Shown piece after piece: positions 39,301 to 48,200 of a stretch of DNA of 64,000 nt. The translations under genes and the position numbers were made by a program. Origin of the DNA: Mycolicibacterium crocinum (lineage in GTDB: Bacteria; Actinomycetota; Actinomycetes; Mycobacteriales; Mycobacteriaceae); assembly GCF_022370635.2 (NCBI RefSeq), contig NZ_CP092362.2:2914001-2978000 (forward strand). Reading direction: 5' to 3'. The notes under the pieces are model-generated. The model was not told the origin of the DNA and did not search any database. It saw only the letters and a list, made by a program, of their open reading frames with translations. How positions within the stretch are numbered: position 1 is the stretch's first letter; each line of letters starts with the position of its first letter.

Positions 39301-39922
39301 GCTGGCCCTGGAGCGGGAGATGTTGGGACTGTACGTCTCCGGGCATCCCCTCAACGGGGTGGCGCACCTGCTGAACGCCCAGGTCGACACCCAGATCCCG
39401 GCCATTCTCGCCGGTGACGTCGCCAACGACACCCAGGTGCGGGTCGGCGGCATCCTGGCCGGTGTAAACCGGCGGGTCAACAAGAACGGAATGCCCTGGG
39501 CCTCCGCGCAGTTGGAGGACCTCACCGGTGGCATCGAGGTGATGTTCTTCCCGCAGACGTACTCGCTGTTCGGCGCCGAGATCGCCGACGACGCGGTGGT
39601 GCTCGTCGGCGGTAAGGTCCGCATGCAGGATGACCGGATCTCGCTGATCGCCAACGAGCTTGTGGTGCCGGACTTTTCGAACGCCCAGGCGAACCGGCCG
39701 TTGGCGGTGAGCCTGCCGACCCGGCAGTGCACGATCGACAAGGTGACCGCGCTCAAGCAGGTGCTGGCCCGCCATCCCGGCACGGCCCAGGTGCACCTGC
39801 GGCTGATCAGCGGCGACCGGATCACCACGCTGGAACTCGACCAGGCGCTGCGGGTCACACCGTCCTCGGCGCTGATGGGGGACTTGAAGGCCCTGCTGGG
39901 GCCCGGCTGTCTGGGCGGCTAG
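36368..39922 (+). CDS. dnaE1: DNA polymerase III alpha subunit (replicative polymerase)
   Basis: 1184 residues, the same length as M. tuberculosis DnaE1. The N-terminal PHP domain carries metal-binding [13 protein letters not shown] and MTDHGNMFG; in mycobacteria this domain is the proofreading exonuclease. The polymerase centre is [15 protein letters not shown] with catalytic Asp421 and Asp423. Helix-hairpin-helix, OB-fold ([31 protein letters not shown]) and C-terminal domains follow. All PHP residues I could check are intact, so proofreading is expected. It stands as a single gene and ends in a 4-base overlap with the converging esterase gene. Confidence 0.98.
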   Translation: MGTGTSAGSFVHLHNHTEYSMLDGAAKITPMLAEAQRLEMPAIGMTDHGNMFGASEFYNAATKVGIKPIIGVEAYIAPGSRFDTRRILWGDPGQKSDDVSGSGSYTHMTMVAENATGLRNLFKLSTLASFEGQLGKWSRMDAEIIAEHAEGIIATTGCPSGEVQTRLRLGHEKAALESAAKWREIFGPDNYFLELMDHGLSIERRVREGLLEVGRKLGIPALATNDCHYVTRDASHNHEALLCIQTGKTLSDPNRFKFDGDGYYLKSAAEMRALWDAEVPEACDSTLLIGERVQSYADVWTPTDRMPIFPVPDGHDQGSWLRHEVEAGLRRRFPDGVPSEYTERASYEIDVICGKGFPSYFLIVADLINYARSIDIRVGPGRGSAAGSLVAYALGITNIDPIPHGLLFERFLNPERPSAPDIDIDFDDRRRGEMVRYAAEKWGSDRVAQVITFGTIKTKAALKDSARVHYGQPGFAIADRITKALPPPIMAKDIPLSGITDPNHERYKEAAEVRGLIDTDPDVRTIYETARGLEGLVRNAGVHACAVIMSSEPLIEAIPLWKRPQDGAVITGWDYPSCEAIGLLKMDFLGLRNLTIIGDCIENIKANRGIDLDLDTLPFDDPKAYELLGRGDTLGVFQLDGGPMRDLLRRMQPTEFNDIVAVLALYRPGPMGMNAHNDYADRKNNRQAIKPIHPELEEPLKEILAETYGLIVYQEQIMFIAQKVASYSMGKADALRKAMGKKKLEVLEAEYQGFKEGMTANGFSEKAVKALWDTILPFAGYAFNKSHAAGYGLVSYWTAYLKANYPAEYMAGLLTSVGDDKDKAAVYLADCRRLGITVLPPDVNESVQNFASVDDDIRFGLGAIRNVGANVVSSLIATRTDKGKFTDFSDYLNKIDIAACNKKVTESLIKAGAFDSLKHPRKGLFLIHTDAVDSVLGTKKAEAIGQFDLFGGGSDDGDAGDAAFTIRVPDEEWDDKHKLALEREMLGLYVSGHPLNGVAHLLNAQVDTQIPAILAGDVANDTQVRVGGILAGVNRRVNKNGMPWASAQLEDLTGGIEVMFFPQTYSLFGAEIADDAVVLVGGKVRMQDDRISLIANELVVPDFSNAQANRPLAVSLPTRQCTIDKVTALKQVLARHPGTAQVHLRLISGDRITTLELDQALRVTPSSALMGDLKALLGPGCLGG

Positions 39923-40851
39923 CGCGAGCGGGCGTGCTGGGTGAAGAACTGCCAGATCGCCGCCGTCGCATCCAATGCCGTCGACGGCGGCGGCAGACCG
40001 GCGATCTTCTCCACCACGGGGTTCGACACGCCGCCGGGCCATTGATGACCGGCGCCGGCGATGGCGATCAATTCGACAGTGCGGCCCTCAGGGCAGTCGG
40101 CTCGCTGAGTTGTGACCTCACCACTGATCGATGAAACCGGGGGCGCGCAGCCGTCGATTGTGCGCCACTGCGCATTGACCGACTCGATGGAGGGTCCGTC
40201 GACCCTCGGTGAGCCCGACGCGGTGAGCGCCGTGCCGGGGCCGCCGCCGTAGGGCACCCGGTCATCGGCAGTGCCGTGGATCTGCAAGACCGAGGTCGGT
40301 GACGCGCCAGAACAATCGGTCAGCAGGGTACCCGCCACCGGTGCGACCGCGGCGAATAGGTCGCTCTGACAAGCCAATCGCAATGCCATCATGGCTCCGT
40401 TCGACATGCCGGTGACGTACACCCTGCTGGTGTCGATGGGGATCTGCTGTTCGATCGCGGTCACCACGGCGCGGATGAAGGTGACATCGTCGACGTCGGT
40501 CCGGGCGGGTCGGCCGCAGCACGACCCCGCGTTCCATGCCCGGTCCACGCCGTCGGGGTAGGCAACCACGAAATGTCCCGAGTCGGCCTGTGCATCCCAG
40601 TGGTAGGCGCGTTCGGCTTGTGCCCCGTCGCCGTAGCCACCGTGCAACATCACGACCAGCGGCGCGGGTCCGGATAGGCCGTCGGGCCGATAGAGGTGAA
40701 ATGAACGGGTCACACCGCCGACGGACAGCGATTGGGTGGATTGCCCAGGGGTGCCTGCTGCGCGGCCGCCACCCAGGCACCCACTCACGATCAGGATGGC
40801 GGCGCAGGTCAGGGCGACCAGGTAGGGCAGTGGAGTCCGCACACGACCCAT
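39919..40851 (-). CDS. Secreted esterase lipoprotein (polyhydroxybutyrate-depolymerase/LpqC type)
   Basis: A 310-residue alpha/beta-hydrolase lipoprotein. From ATG 40851 the signal peptide ends in LIVSGC (lipidated Cys25). Catalytic triad candidates: Ser in GMSNG ([18 protein letters not shown]), Asp in [12 protein letters not shown], His in [17 protein letters not shown] forms the oxyanion region. This matches the Esterase_phd family including mycobacterial LpqC. ATG 40869 is a possible in-frame start but overlaps the large palindrome. It is divergently transcribed from a MarR regulator with that palindrome between them, so repression by that protein is likely. The substrate may be short-chain or aromatic esters; not shown. 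Confidence 0.88.
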   Translation of the reverse strand: MGRVRTPLPYLVALTCAAILIVSGCLGGGRAAGTPGQSTQSLSVGGVTRSFHLYRPDGLSGPAPLVVMLHGGYGDGAQAERAYHWDAQADSGHFVVAYPDGVDRAWNAGSCCGRPARTDVDDVTFIRAVVTAIEQQIPIDTSRVYVTGMSNGAMMALRLACQSDLFAAVAPVAGTLLTDCSGASPTSVLQIHGTADDRVPYGGGPGTALTASGSPRVDGPSIESVNAQWRTIDGCAPPVSSISGEVTTQRADCPEGRTVELIAIAGAGHQWPGGVSNPVVEKIAGLPPPSTALDATAAIWQFFTQHARSR

Positions 40852-40867
40852 CCTCGCGCGCCCATCC

Positions 40868-40894
40868 ATATTTGACAAGATACTTGTCAAATAT
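40868..40894. promoter_or_regulatory. 27-bp perfect palindrome, candidate MarR operator
   Basis: Arms ATATTTGACAAG (40868-40879) and CTTGTCAAATAT (40883-40894) match perfectly around ATA. It lies between the divergent esterase gene and marR gene. TTGACA, a -35-like hexamer, occurs on both strands within the arms, so a bound dimer would block both promoters. Size and symmetry are typical of MarR sites. Confidence 0.75.
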
Positions 40895-40919
40895 GGTCGC
40901 GATGGCACACTGATGTGTC

Positions 40920-41363
40920 GTGGCGAAACGATCGGTCTTCGGGGCGAATTGGCAGCCCACTGTGCCGGCCCTGGTGCACATGCTGGCCGCCAGTGGCGGT
41001 CCGGGCCTGCGCGCGGCATTCGCGGCGGCGGGCCTCGACGGCTTGCGCCCGGCGCAGGCGGTGGCCCTCGTGCCACTGGCTGGGGGCGCGCTGCACGCGT
41101 CGGATCTGGCCGATCGGCTGCGCGTCAGCAGGCAAGCGGTAGCGCAAGCGATCCGGGCTTTGGAAGCACACGGGTATGTCGAGCGATCGCCCGACAATGC
41201 CGACGCGCGTGCGCTGCTGATCACGCTGACGTCGCGCGGGCGGGCAGCCCTACGCGTCATGCGTGCTAATTCCCTTGCAGTCGAAGCGCATTGGGAGAAG
41301 GTTTTGGGACGTCAGCGCCTGGCCGACTTGCGCGAGACAGTGCGGTTGTTACTCGAGGCCTAG
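40920..41363 (+). CDS. MarR-family transcriptional regulator
   Basis: A 147-residue winged-helix repressor. The HTH is seen in HASDLADRLRVSRQAVAQAIRALEAHGYVERSPDNADARALLITLTSRG, with the wing Asp-Arg pattern of the family. GTG 40920 starts MAKRSVFGANWQPT. The 27-bp palindrome lies 26 bases upstream and is shared with the divergent esterase gene, so both autorepression and esterase control are expected. The ligand is unknown, perhaps a product or substrate of the esterase. The 3' end overlaps the converging PPOX gene by 15 bases. Confidence 0.9.
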   Translation: MAKRSVFGANWQPTVPALVHMLAASGGPGLRAAFAAAGLDGLRPAQAVALVPLAGGALHASDLADRLRVSRQAVAQAIRALEAHGYVERSPDNADARALLITLTSRGRAALRVMRANSLAVEAHWEKVLGRQRLADLRETVRLLLEA

Positions 41364-41786
41364 CTGTACCTGCACGATCGCGCTGCCCGGCCAGAGGTTC
41401 GGATTGCGTACACGCTGCCACTTCTCCCGCCACGGCAGGGCGGCGTCGACGTTGTTGACCCCGGGCAGCGGCAGCAGCGGAACCAGGTTGTACTGCCAGC
41501 CATACCGCTTGTGCAGCAGCCGATTCGCCGCTTCGGCCTCGCCGCCTGATAGCAGGGTGGCCTGCCCGGTGAGCGTGCGCGCGGAGTCGGGGACGCGGCC
41601 CTTGTAGTCGCACACCCGCAGTTCCACGCGCGGGTTGTTGGCGATCCGCGTGGTCTTGGGTCCGAGCTTGGTGCGGAAGACCAGGGTGTCGCCGTCGAGG
41701 TGGAACCAGATCGGGGTGTCGACACCGCGGCCATCGCGGCGGTAGGTGCGCAACAGGGCGTAGCGGCTGGCGTGCAGAGAATCCAT
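41349..41786 (-). CDS. PPOX/F420-type flavin-binding oxidoreductase-like protein
   Basis: A 145-residue split-barrel protein of the pyridoxamine-phosphate-oxidase-like superfamily. Features are TPIWFHLDGDTLVFRTKLGPKTTRIANNPRVELRVCDYKGR and RYGWQYNLVPLL, as in small mycobacterial PPOX-class F420-dependent enzymes. The preserved KxxRIxxNPRV phosphate-contact region suggests cofactor binding; whether FMN or F420 cannot be settled by eye. ATG 41786 lies 15 bases from a MerR-type operator shared with the divergent regulator. Confidence 0.8.
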   Translation of the reverse strand: MDSLHASRYALLRTYRRDGRGVDTPIWFHLDGDTLVFRTKLGPKTTRIANNPRVELRVCDYKGRVPDSARTLTGQATLLSGGEAEAANRLLHKRYGWQYNLVPLLPLPGVNNVDAALPWREKWQRVRNPNLWPGSAIVQVQLGLE

Positions 41787-41800
41787 ACCGCACAGTCAAT

Positions 41801-41822
41801 GACTTAGAGTTGACTCCAAGTC
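41801..41822. promoter_or_regulatory. MerR-type operator
   Basis: GACTTAGAG and CTCCAAGTC form 9-bp arms with 8 of 9 pairs matching around TTGA. ACTT...AAGT is a common MerR-family half-site pattern. It sits between the divergent PPOX gene and the merR-family gene (24 bases before its ATG). Direct control of both genes is inferred. Confidence 0.6.
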
Positions 41823-41845
41823 AAGCTCTGCCGCGGAGGATGGCC

Positions 41846-42229
41846 ATGACCACTGCACTGACCATCGGCGATGTCGCACGACGCGCGGACGTGGCGCCGA
41901 CGACGCTGCGCTACTACGAGAAGATCGGGCTCCTGTCCGCGCCGTCGCGAGCCGGCGGGCAGCGCCGCTATGACGACGCCGTCTTGACCAGACTCGAGGT
42001 CATCGGGTTGTGCAAGGCGGCCGGTTTCGCGCTCGACGAGATCGCCGTGCTGCTGCACGACGACGCCCCCGGGCGGCCAACCAGCCGGGCGCTGGCCGAG
42101 GCTAAGCTCGCCGACATCGATGCCCAGATGGCGACTCTGGCCCGGGCCCGCGGAATCATCGAATGGGCGCTGGAGTGCACGTGTCCGTCGATCGACACCT
42201 GCACGTGCGGGATCCACTGCCCTCAGTAA
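41846..42229 (+). CDS. MerR-family transcriptional regulator with Cys-rich tail
   Basis: A 127-residue MerR-type activator/repressor: LTIGDVARRADVAPTTLRYYEKIGLLSAPSRAGGQRRYDDAVLTRLEVI gives the N-terminal winged HTH, followed by a dimerisation helix. The tail has CTCPSIDTCTCGIHC, five cysteines in 15 residues plus a His, suggesting metal or iron-sulfur sensing. The spacing is not the SoxR CX2CXCX5C pattern. ATG 41846 has a near-perfect GGAGGA 5 bases before it, while the frame is open further upstream. The SRPBCC gene follows after 10 bases. Confidence 0.87.
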   Translation: MTTALTIGDVARRADVAPTTLRYYEKIGLLSAPSRAGGQRRYDDAVLTRLEVIGLCKAAGFALDEIAVLLHDDAPGRPTSRALAEAKLADIDAQMATLARARGIIEWALECTCPSIDTCTCGIHCPQ

Positions 42230-42239
42230 CGTGGAATCC

Positions 42240-42635
42240 ATGGAGTCCCAGCACATCAGCGCGTGGATCAACCGTGGCGCTGCCGACGTGTACCGGTACG
42301 CATCCGATCCGGCCAATCTGCCGCAGTGGGCGGCCGGCCTGGCCCGAAGCGAGGTGACCCGCGTCGGCGACACGTGGGTCGCGCAGTCGCCGATGGGGGA
42401 GATCACCATCGAGTTCACCCCGGCCAACGACCTGGGTGTGCTCGACCACGTGGTGAATCTGCCGTCCGGCGAGCCGGTGTTCAACCCGCTGCGAGTGGTC
42501 CCGGCCGGAGATCACTGGTGCGAGGTGGTGTTCACCTTGCGGCGCAGACCGGAGATGACCGACGACGACTATGCCGCCGATGCGGCGGCGGTGACGGCCG
42601 ACCTGGCGACGTTGAAGCGGGTGCTGGAGCGTTAG
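42240..42635 (+). CDS. SRPBCC (START-like) family protein
   Basis: A 131-residue protein with the helix-grip fold pattern. The opening ISAWINRGAADVYRYASDPANLPQWAAGL is the usual polyketide-cyclase/START-like start, then SPMGEITIEFTP and a C-terminal helix. It probably binds a small hydrophobic ligand; no catalytic motif is visible. ATG 42240 is 10 bases after the MerR-family gene stop, so it is likely controlled with it. It overlaps the converging small membrane protein gene by 4 bases. Confidence 0.75.
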   Translation: MESQHISAWINRGAADVYRYASDPANLPQWAAGLARSEVTRVGDTWVAQSPMGEITIEFTPANDLGVLDHVVNLPSGEPVFNPLRVVPAGDHWCEVVFTLRRRPEMTDDDYAADAAAVTADLATLKRVLER

Positions 42636-42823
42636 TGCTTGCGGCGAATGCCGAACGCCAGCCACACAGACGTGGAAATGCCGGCGGCCATCAGCACGGC
42701 GGGCGCTGGATTCATCGTGACAACGCCGACGACGGCGAAGACGATCATGCCGAGCAGTAACGCGACGAGCTTGTAGCGCGGCCACGGAACGCCCGCGATC
42801 TGCACCTGGTCCAAGCTCGTCAT
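42632..42823 (-). CDS. Small two-helix membrane protein
   Basis: A 63-residue protein with two hydrophobic helices (LVALLLGMIVFAVVGVVTM and AVLMAAGISTSVWLAFGI) and a basic tail. ATG 42823 is chosen because TATAGT lies 6 bases before it, fitting a leaderless mRNA. Function unknown. It may be transcribed alone or downstream of the exporter gene, which ends 36 bases away on the same strand. Confidence 0.65.
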   Translation of the reverse strand: MTSLDQVQIAGVPWPRYKLVALLLGMIVFAVVGVVTMNPAPAVLMAAGISTSVWLAFGIRRKH

Positions 42824-42829
42824 GGCACG

Positions 42830-42835
42830 ACTATA
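42830..42835 (-). promoter_or_regulatory. -10 element for small membrane protein
   Basis: TATAGT on the minus strand, 6 bases before the ATG at 42823; no Shine-Dalgarno. Confidence 0.45.
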
Positions 42836-42858
42836 CCTCGATTTCGGGTCGCCGAAAC

Positions 42859-44421
42859 CTAAGATTCGGGTAACGGCGTTCTCGGGTGCGCCGGCAGTAC
42901 TGCCAGCACGAACACCGCCCCCACGACGCAGACCACGGCTGCCGTCAGGCACCCGGCCTGCAACCCCGCGAGGAATGCGCTGTCGACGGCACTGCGCACC
43001 GCGGCAGCGAACGGCGGCGGCGCCTGACCCGCTACTGCCAGCCCCTGGGCCAAACCCTCACGGGCCGTCGCCTGAGCGCCCGGCGGCATCGCGCCGAGGG
43101 CCTGGCTGTCGGCCAGATGCCGGATGTAGAGCGTGGAGAAGATGCTCCCGATGACCGCCACGCCGAGGGTGCCGCCGACCTGCCGAGTGGCGTCATTGAC
43201 CGCCGAGCCGGCACCGGCCTGCTCGGGGCGCACCACGCCCATGATCGAGTCGGTGGCCGGTGCTGTCGTCAAGCCCAGGCCGCCGCCCAGCAGCACCATC
43301 TGCATCGCCATCGTCGGATAGGTGATCGCCAAGTCACTGGCCGCGATCCAGCCGAAGGACGCGGCCAGCAACAGAAGGCCAACGAAGACAACGACTTTGG
43401 TGCCGACGCGGGTCACCGCCAGTCGGGTTCCGATGATCGAACCGACAGCGATGGACAGCGCGACGGGCAGGATGCGCACCCCGGTCTCCAGCGGGCTGTT
43501 GCCCTGCAGCAGCTGCATGAACTGGGTGATCAGGAAGATGAATCCGAACAACGCGAAGAACGCCACGGTCACCGCGCCACTGGCCGCGCTGAACCGCAGA
43601 TTGGTGAACAGGGTGACGTCGATCAGCGGATCGGATTGCCGGCGCTCCCACCAGGCGAAGCTCACCGCAGCAACCAGCGTGACGGCGAAGCCCGCCAGCG
43701 TGGGCGCACTGGCCCAGCCGCGGTCGGGCGCTTCGATGATCGTGTAGACCAGCGCGCCGAGCATGATGACCGACAGCACGAGCCCGCCGCGATCGAGCCG
43801 GTGCTCCCGACCGGGACTCGAGGCCGGGATGACGATCGGCGCGGCCAGCGCGGCGACCAGTGCGATCGGCGCGAGCGCGAGAAACAAACTGCCCCACCAG
43901 TACGCCTCCAGCAGGGCGCCGCCGAGAATGGGCCCGAGTGCGACGCCCAGGCCGGTGCCTGCGCCCCAGACGCCGATGGCGGCCGCGCGTTGACGCGGCT
44001 CCCGGAAGGTGTCGGTGATGATGGCCAGCGTGGTGGGGAAGATCAGCGCCGAGGCGACTCCCATCACCAGCCGCATGGCGATCAGCGGACCGGTGGACGT
44101 GCACAGCGCGGCGCCAATGCTGCTGAGCGCGAACAGGATCAGGCCGCTGATCAGCGTGCCGCGTCGGCCGAACCGGTCCCCGATGGTACCGCCGGCCAAC
44201 ACCAGGGCGGCGAACGCCAGGTTGTAGGCGTCGACGATCCATTGCAGCGCTTTGGTCGAGGCGCCGAGCGCCGAATTCAGCGTCGGCAGAGCGACATTGA
44301 CGATTGTGGTCTCGACGTTGATCGCCAGGGCGGCGACCAGGACGACCGCGAGGATCGCGACGGGCCGGCCTCGACGCGCTGCGTTGGCCGACGTCTGGGG
44401 TGGCTGGATGTCGACGGACAT
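42859..44421 (-). CDS. 14-TM drug-resistance exporter, MFS DHA2 (EmrB/QacA) family
   Basis: A 520-residue proton-coupled multidrug efflux protein with 14 hydrophobic segments. Motif A is GGTIGDRFGRRG, motif C-like glycine/proline pattern GVWGAGTGLGVALGPILGGAL is in helix 5, and VETTIVNVALPTLNSALGAS is in helix 1. ATG 44421 is clear. The neighbouring TetR-family gene on the same strand starts 690 bases upstream; a 19-bp element just before the exporter gene matches one at the TetR start, so TetR control is strongly suggested. The substrate is unknown. Confidence 0.92.
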   Translation of the reverse strand: MSVDIQPPQTSANAARRGRPVAILAVVLVAALAINVETTIVNVALPTLNSALGASTKALQWIVDAYNLAFAALVLAGGTIGDRFGRRGTLISGLILFALSSIGAALCTSTGPLIAMRLVMGVASALIFPTTLAIITDTFREPRQRAAAIGVWGAGTGLGVALGPILGGALLEAYWWGSLFLALAPIALVAALAAPIVIPASSPGREHRLDRGGLVLSVIMLGALVYTIIEAPDRGWASAPTLAGFAVTLVAAVSFAWWERRQSDPLIDVTLFTNLRFSAASGAVTVAFFALFGFIFLITQFMQLLQGNSPLETGVRILPVALSIAVGSIIGTRLAVTRVGTKVVVFVGLLLLAASFGWIAASDLAITYPTMAMQMVLLGGGLGLTTAPATDSIMGVVRPEQAGAGSAVNDATRQVGGTLGVAVIGSIFSTLYIRHLADSQALGAMPPGAQATAREGLAQGLAVAGQAPPPFAAAVRSAVDSAFLAGLQAGCLTAAVVCVVGAVFVLAVLPAHPRTPLPES

Positions 44422-44435
44422 GGGCGTAGCCCTTC

Positions 44436-44454
44436 ATGTTGACGGCGATAACAT
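44436..44454. promoter_or_regulatory. TetR operator candidate upstream of MFS gene
   Basis: ATGTTGACGGCGATAACAT, 15 bases before the exporter ATG. It is partly symmetric (ATGTT...AACAT) and matches the 45108-45126 element at 14 of 19 positions. A second short palindrome, GTTGAC-GCT-GTCAAC (44476-44490), lies nearby and shares the GTTGAC core. Confidence 0.6.
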
Positions 44455-44497
44455 GCTCGAGCATGCCAGTCCCAAGTTGACGCTGTCAACATCGGTG

Positions 44498-45109
44498 CTA
44501 GTGCAGGCTTTCGCCGAATGTGTCCAGGAGGCGCTCCGTGATCAGGTGCTGGCGGTCGGTTCCCGCCATCCCCAACGGGCCGTCCAGGAACAGGGTCGCC
44601 GCACCGTGCACGGCGGACCAGGCGGCCTCGTCGAAGCCATCCCGGCGGGCGGGGTCGAGCATGCCCGCCGCCACCAGGTCGTCGATGCAGCCGCGCAGGA
44701 TCTGGAACGGATGCCGATCGGCGGGCACCGTCTCTACGCTCGGTTCGGTGCCGTCCGGGGCGAACGCGGTGCGGAACAGACCCGGTTCGGCGACGGCGAA
44801 ATCGATGTAGGCCTGGCCGGTGGCACGGAACCGGGCCAGCGCCCGGTCTTTCGGCGGACCGTCCTCGCCGACCTGCTCCACCGCCTCAGCCATCGCCGCA
44901 CCCAACTGGGCCATGACATCGGCTTTCACCGCGGCAAGCAGTGCCCGCCGGTCGGCGTAGTGCCGGTAGGCGGCCGAATTGCTCACCCCGGCCAGCCGCT
45001 GGACATCGCGCAGCACCACCGCATCCGGGCCACCCGCCCGGGCCAGCGCCACACCGTGGTCGAGCAGCGCTTGTCGGAGGTTGCCATGGTGGTAGGAGGC
45101 GGTCGCCAT
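44498..45109 (-). CDS. TetR-family transcriptional regulator
   Basis: A 203-residue repressor. The N-terminal HTH is seen in ALARAGGPDAVVLRDVQRLAGVSNSAAYRHYADRRALLAAV; the C-terminal ligand-binding domain resembles the TetR_C WHG-type (AFLDGPL...). ATG 45109 gives MATASYHHGNLRQALL, the normal TetR opening; earlier in-frame codons add 78 unlikely residues. The start codon lies inside a 19-bp operator-like motif that also precedes the downstream MFS exporter gene, so it probably represses itself and the exporter. Confidence 0.9.
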   Translation of the reverse strand: MATASYHHGNLRQALLDHGVALARAGGPDAVVLRDVQRLAGVSNSAAYRHYADRRALLAAVKADVMAQLGAAMAEAVEQVGEDGPPKDRALARFRATGQAYIDFAVAEPGLFRTAFAPDGTEPSVETVPADRHPFQILRGCIDDLVAAGMLDPARRDGFDEAAWSAVHGAATLFLDGPLGMAGTDRQHLITERLLDTFGESLH

Positions 45110-45126
45110 GTTGACAAGTGTTACAT
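45108..45126. promoter_or_regulatory. TetR operator candidate at the tetR start
   Basis: ATGTTGACAAGTGTTACAT overlaps the first codon of the TetR gene (minus strand) and matches the copy before the exporter. Binding here would block transcription initiation of a short-leader mRNA. Confidence 0.6.
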
Positions 45127-45209
45127 CGTCGGGCGAGTTCTCACACGAGCGCCGCCGGCGATGTGAGGGCGCTTTATTGTCGCGATAACGCGTCGCGGCA
45201 TCTTCCGTA

Positions 45210-48200
45210 ATGTGCCGTCGGCAGTCTGGCGCCGTGGGTGTCGGAGATGACTGCGCTGACCACATCCGCACCGCATGCTCGTATTGCGGTGTCGGGTGTG
45301 GCATCGAGGTGCGCACCAAACCCGGCCTCGGAGGTCCGGTCATCGCCAGTGTCGTCGGTGACCGGCTTCATCCCACCAACGGCGGCCGGTTGTGCACGAA
45401 GGGCGCCACACACGCCGAATTGATGGGCAACCCCGACGGCCGCGCGATGAATGCCCTGATTCGTCGCGCCCGCGGGGAGGAATTCGACGCCGCGTCCGTC
45501 GATGACGCCGTCGCGACCGTGGGCGCCAGGCTTGCCGACATCGCGGATCGCCACGGCCCGGACTCGATCGCCCTCTACGTGTCCGGCCAGATGTCGCTCG
45601 AGGCCCAGTATCTCGCGACGAAACTGGCCAAGGGTTTTATCCGCACCGTCAACATTGAATCGAACTCGCGGCTGTGCATGGCCAGCGCGGCAACGGGATA
45701 CAAACAATCGCTCGGTGCTGACGGGCCGCCGGGTTCCTACGACGACTTCGACTGCGCTGACGTGTTCTTCGTCATCGGCGCCAATATGGCCGATTGCCAT
45801 CCGATCCTGTTCCTGCGGATGGCCGACCGGCTGCGGGCCGGCGCCAAGCTGATCGTTGTCGACCCGCGGCGCACCGCCACCGCGGAGAAGGCCGACCTGT
45901 ACCTTCAACTCCGGCCCGGCACCGATCTGGCGCTGCTGAATGGTCTGCTGCATCTGCTGGTGGAATCCGGCGATATCGACGCCGATTTCATCGCGGCGCA
46001 TACCGAGGGCTGGGCGGCGATGCCGGAATTCCTCGCCGACTATCCGCCTGCGCGGGTCGCCGATCTCACCGGTCTGGCCGAGGCCGATATCCGCACCGCG
46101 GCAACGATGATCGCTCAAGCCGGCGAATGGATGTCGTTGTGGACGATGGGGCTGAACCAGAGCACCCACGGCACCTGGAACACCAACGCCATCTGCAACC
46201 TGCACCTCGCCACCGGCGCCATCTGCCGGCCGGGCAGCGGCCCGCTGTCGTTGACCGGCCAGCCCAACGCGATGGGCGGGCGCGAAATGGGTTACATGGG
46301 GCCCGGATTGCCCGGTCAGCGCTCCGTGGTCTCGGCCGCGGACCGGTCGTTCGTCGAGTCGATGTGGGGCCTGGAACCGGGCACGATCCGCTCCGAGGTG
46401 AATCGCGGCACCGTCGACATGTTTTCCCAGATGGCCTCTCGCGACATCAAGGCCTGCTGGATCATCTGCACCAATCCGGTAGCCTCCGTGCCCAACCGCG
46501 CCGGCGTGATCGCCGGGCTCGAGGCCGCTGAATTCGTCGTCACGCAGGACGCCTACGCCGATACCGCCACCACCCGCTATGCCGACGTGGTGTTGCCTGC
46601 GGCGCTGTGGGCGGAATCCGACGGGGTGATGGTCAACTCCGAGCGCAACCTGACCCTGGTTCAGCGTTGTGTTCCGTCGGCCGGACAGTCCCGGCCCGAT
46701 TGGCAGCTGATCTGCCAAGTCGCCGCCGCAATGGGGTTTGGTGCGCACTTCGACTATCGGTCCAGTGAAGAGGTCTTCGACGAGATCCGTGGGTTCGCCA
46801 ATCCCCAGACCGGCTACGACATTCGCGGCGTCAGCTATGACCGGTTGCGGGAGACACCGGTGCAGTGGCCGTGCGCGCCCGGCGACACCGACGATCGCCA
46901 CCCGATCCGCTACCTCGACGACGGGGTACTGGCGTTCGCCACACCGTCGGGCCGCGCCGTGTTCCACGCCAGGCCGCACATGGAACCGCACGAATGCCCC
47001 GACGACGAATATCCGTTGGTGCTCAACACCGGTCGGCTGCCGCACCAATGGCACACCATGACCAAGACCGGCCGGGTCGCCAAGCTCACTCGCCTGGACA
47101 ACGGACCGTTCGTGGAGGTCCATCCCGCCGACGCCGCAGCCCTCGACATCCTTGACGGGCAGCCCGTGGAGGTGTCGTCACGGCGCGGCCGCGCCGTGCT
47201 GCCCGCCGTCGTCACCGACCGGGTCCGGCCGGGGACGTGTTTTGCGCCGTTTCACTGGAACGACGAACACGGCGACGATGTCACGGTCAACGCGGTCACC
47301 AGCGATGCGGTCGATCAACAATCTCTGCAGCCGGAATTGAAGGTGTGCGCGGTGCGTCTGCATCCCCTCGATATGAGTCCTGTTCAGGCGCAGCCTGACC
47401 GGAGGGCACTGTCGGGGGGACCCGTCGTGCTGTGGGCCTCACAGACCGGGAACGCCGAGGACCTGGCCGCCCGGCTGGTGGACGAATTCGCGACCAACGG
47501 CGTCGAGGCCGACCTGGCGTCGATGGCCGATGTCAACCCAGCCGAACTCGCCTGTGTCCGAGACGTGTTCGTGGTGACGAGCACATTCGGTGACGGCGGG
47601 CCACCGGACAACGGCGTCACGTTCTGGGGCCGGCTACGGGCGCCCGACGCACCGGCGTTACCCGGCGTCCGGTTTGCAGTGCTGGGTATCGGCGACCGCT
47701 CCTACGACCAGTTCTGTGGACACGCCCGCGCAGTGGATGCCCGGCTGGCCGAGCTGGGCGGGCGGCGCGTCGTCGATCGCAGCGACTGTGAGATCCACGA
47801 CGAGGTGGCAATCGGGCAGTGGATCCGCCGGATCGTCCGGCTCATCAATCCGGCTGCAACAGTTGAGGTTCCGACCGCCACCGCGGCCAAACGGTTCACC
47901 CGCGCCGAACCCATCCATGCCAAGCTGAGCCGCAACGTCCGGCTCACGCCCGTGTCGGCGGCCAAGGAGGTGCGGGAGTTCGGCTTCGACATCTCCGAGC
48001 ACGGCGTCGGCTACTCCGTCGGCGACTCGCTCGGCGTGATGCCGATCAACGATGACGACGATGTGTCGGAATGGTTGTCGGTCACCGGTTTACCGGGTGA
48101 CGAGGTGATCGAGGTCGACGGTGTGGACTGCACCTTGCGCGAAGCGCTGACCACCCGTTACGACATCTGCCGGCTCACCCCCAACCTGGTGACCTTCCTC

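Noticed and set aside
44452..44465. CATGCTCGAGCATG perfect 14-bp palindrome
   Set aside because: Could be part of the regulatory region but is not repeated at the TetR start, unlike ATGTTGAC..ACAT; not counted as a separate operator.
45174..47123. 649-codon minus-strand open frame opposite the nitrate reductase
   Set aside because: His/Gly/Arg-rich shadow; the plus-strand molybdoenzyme motifs are complete.
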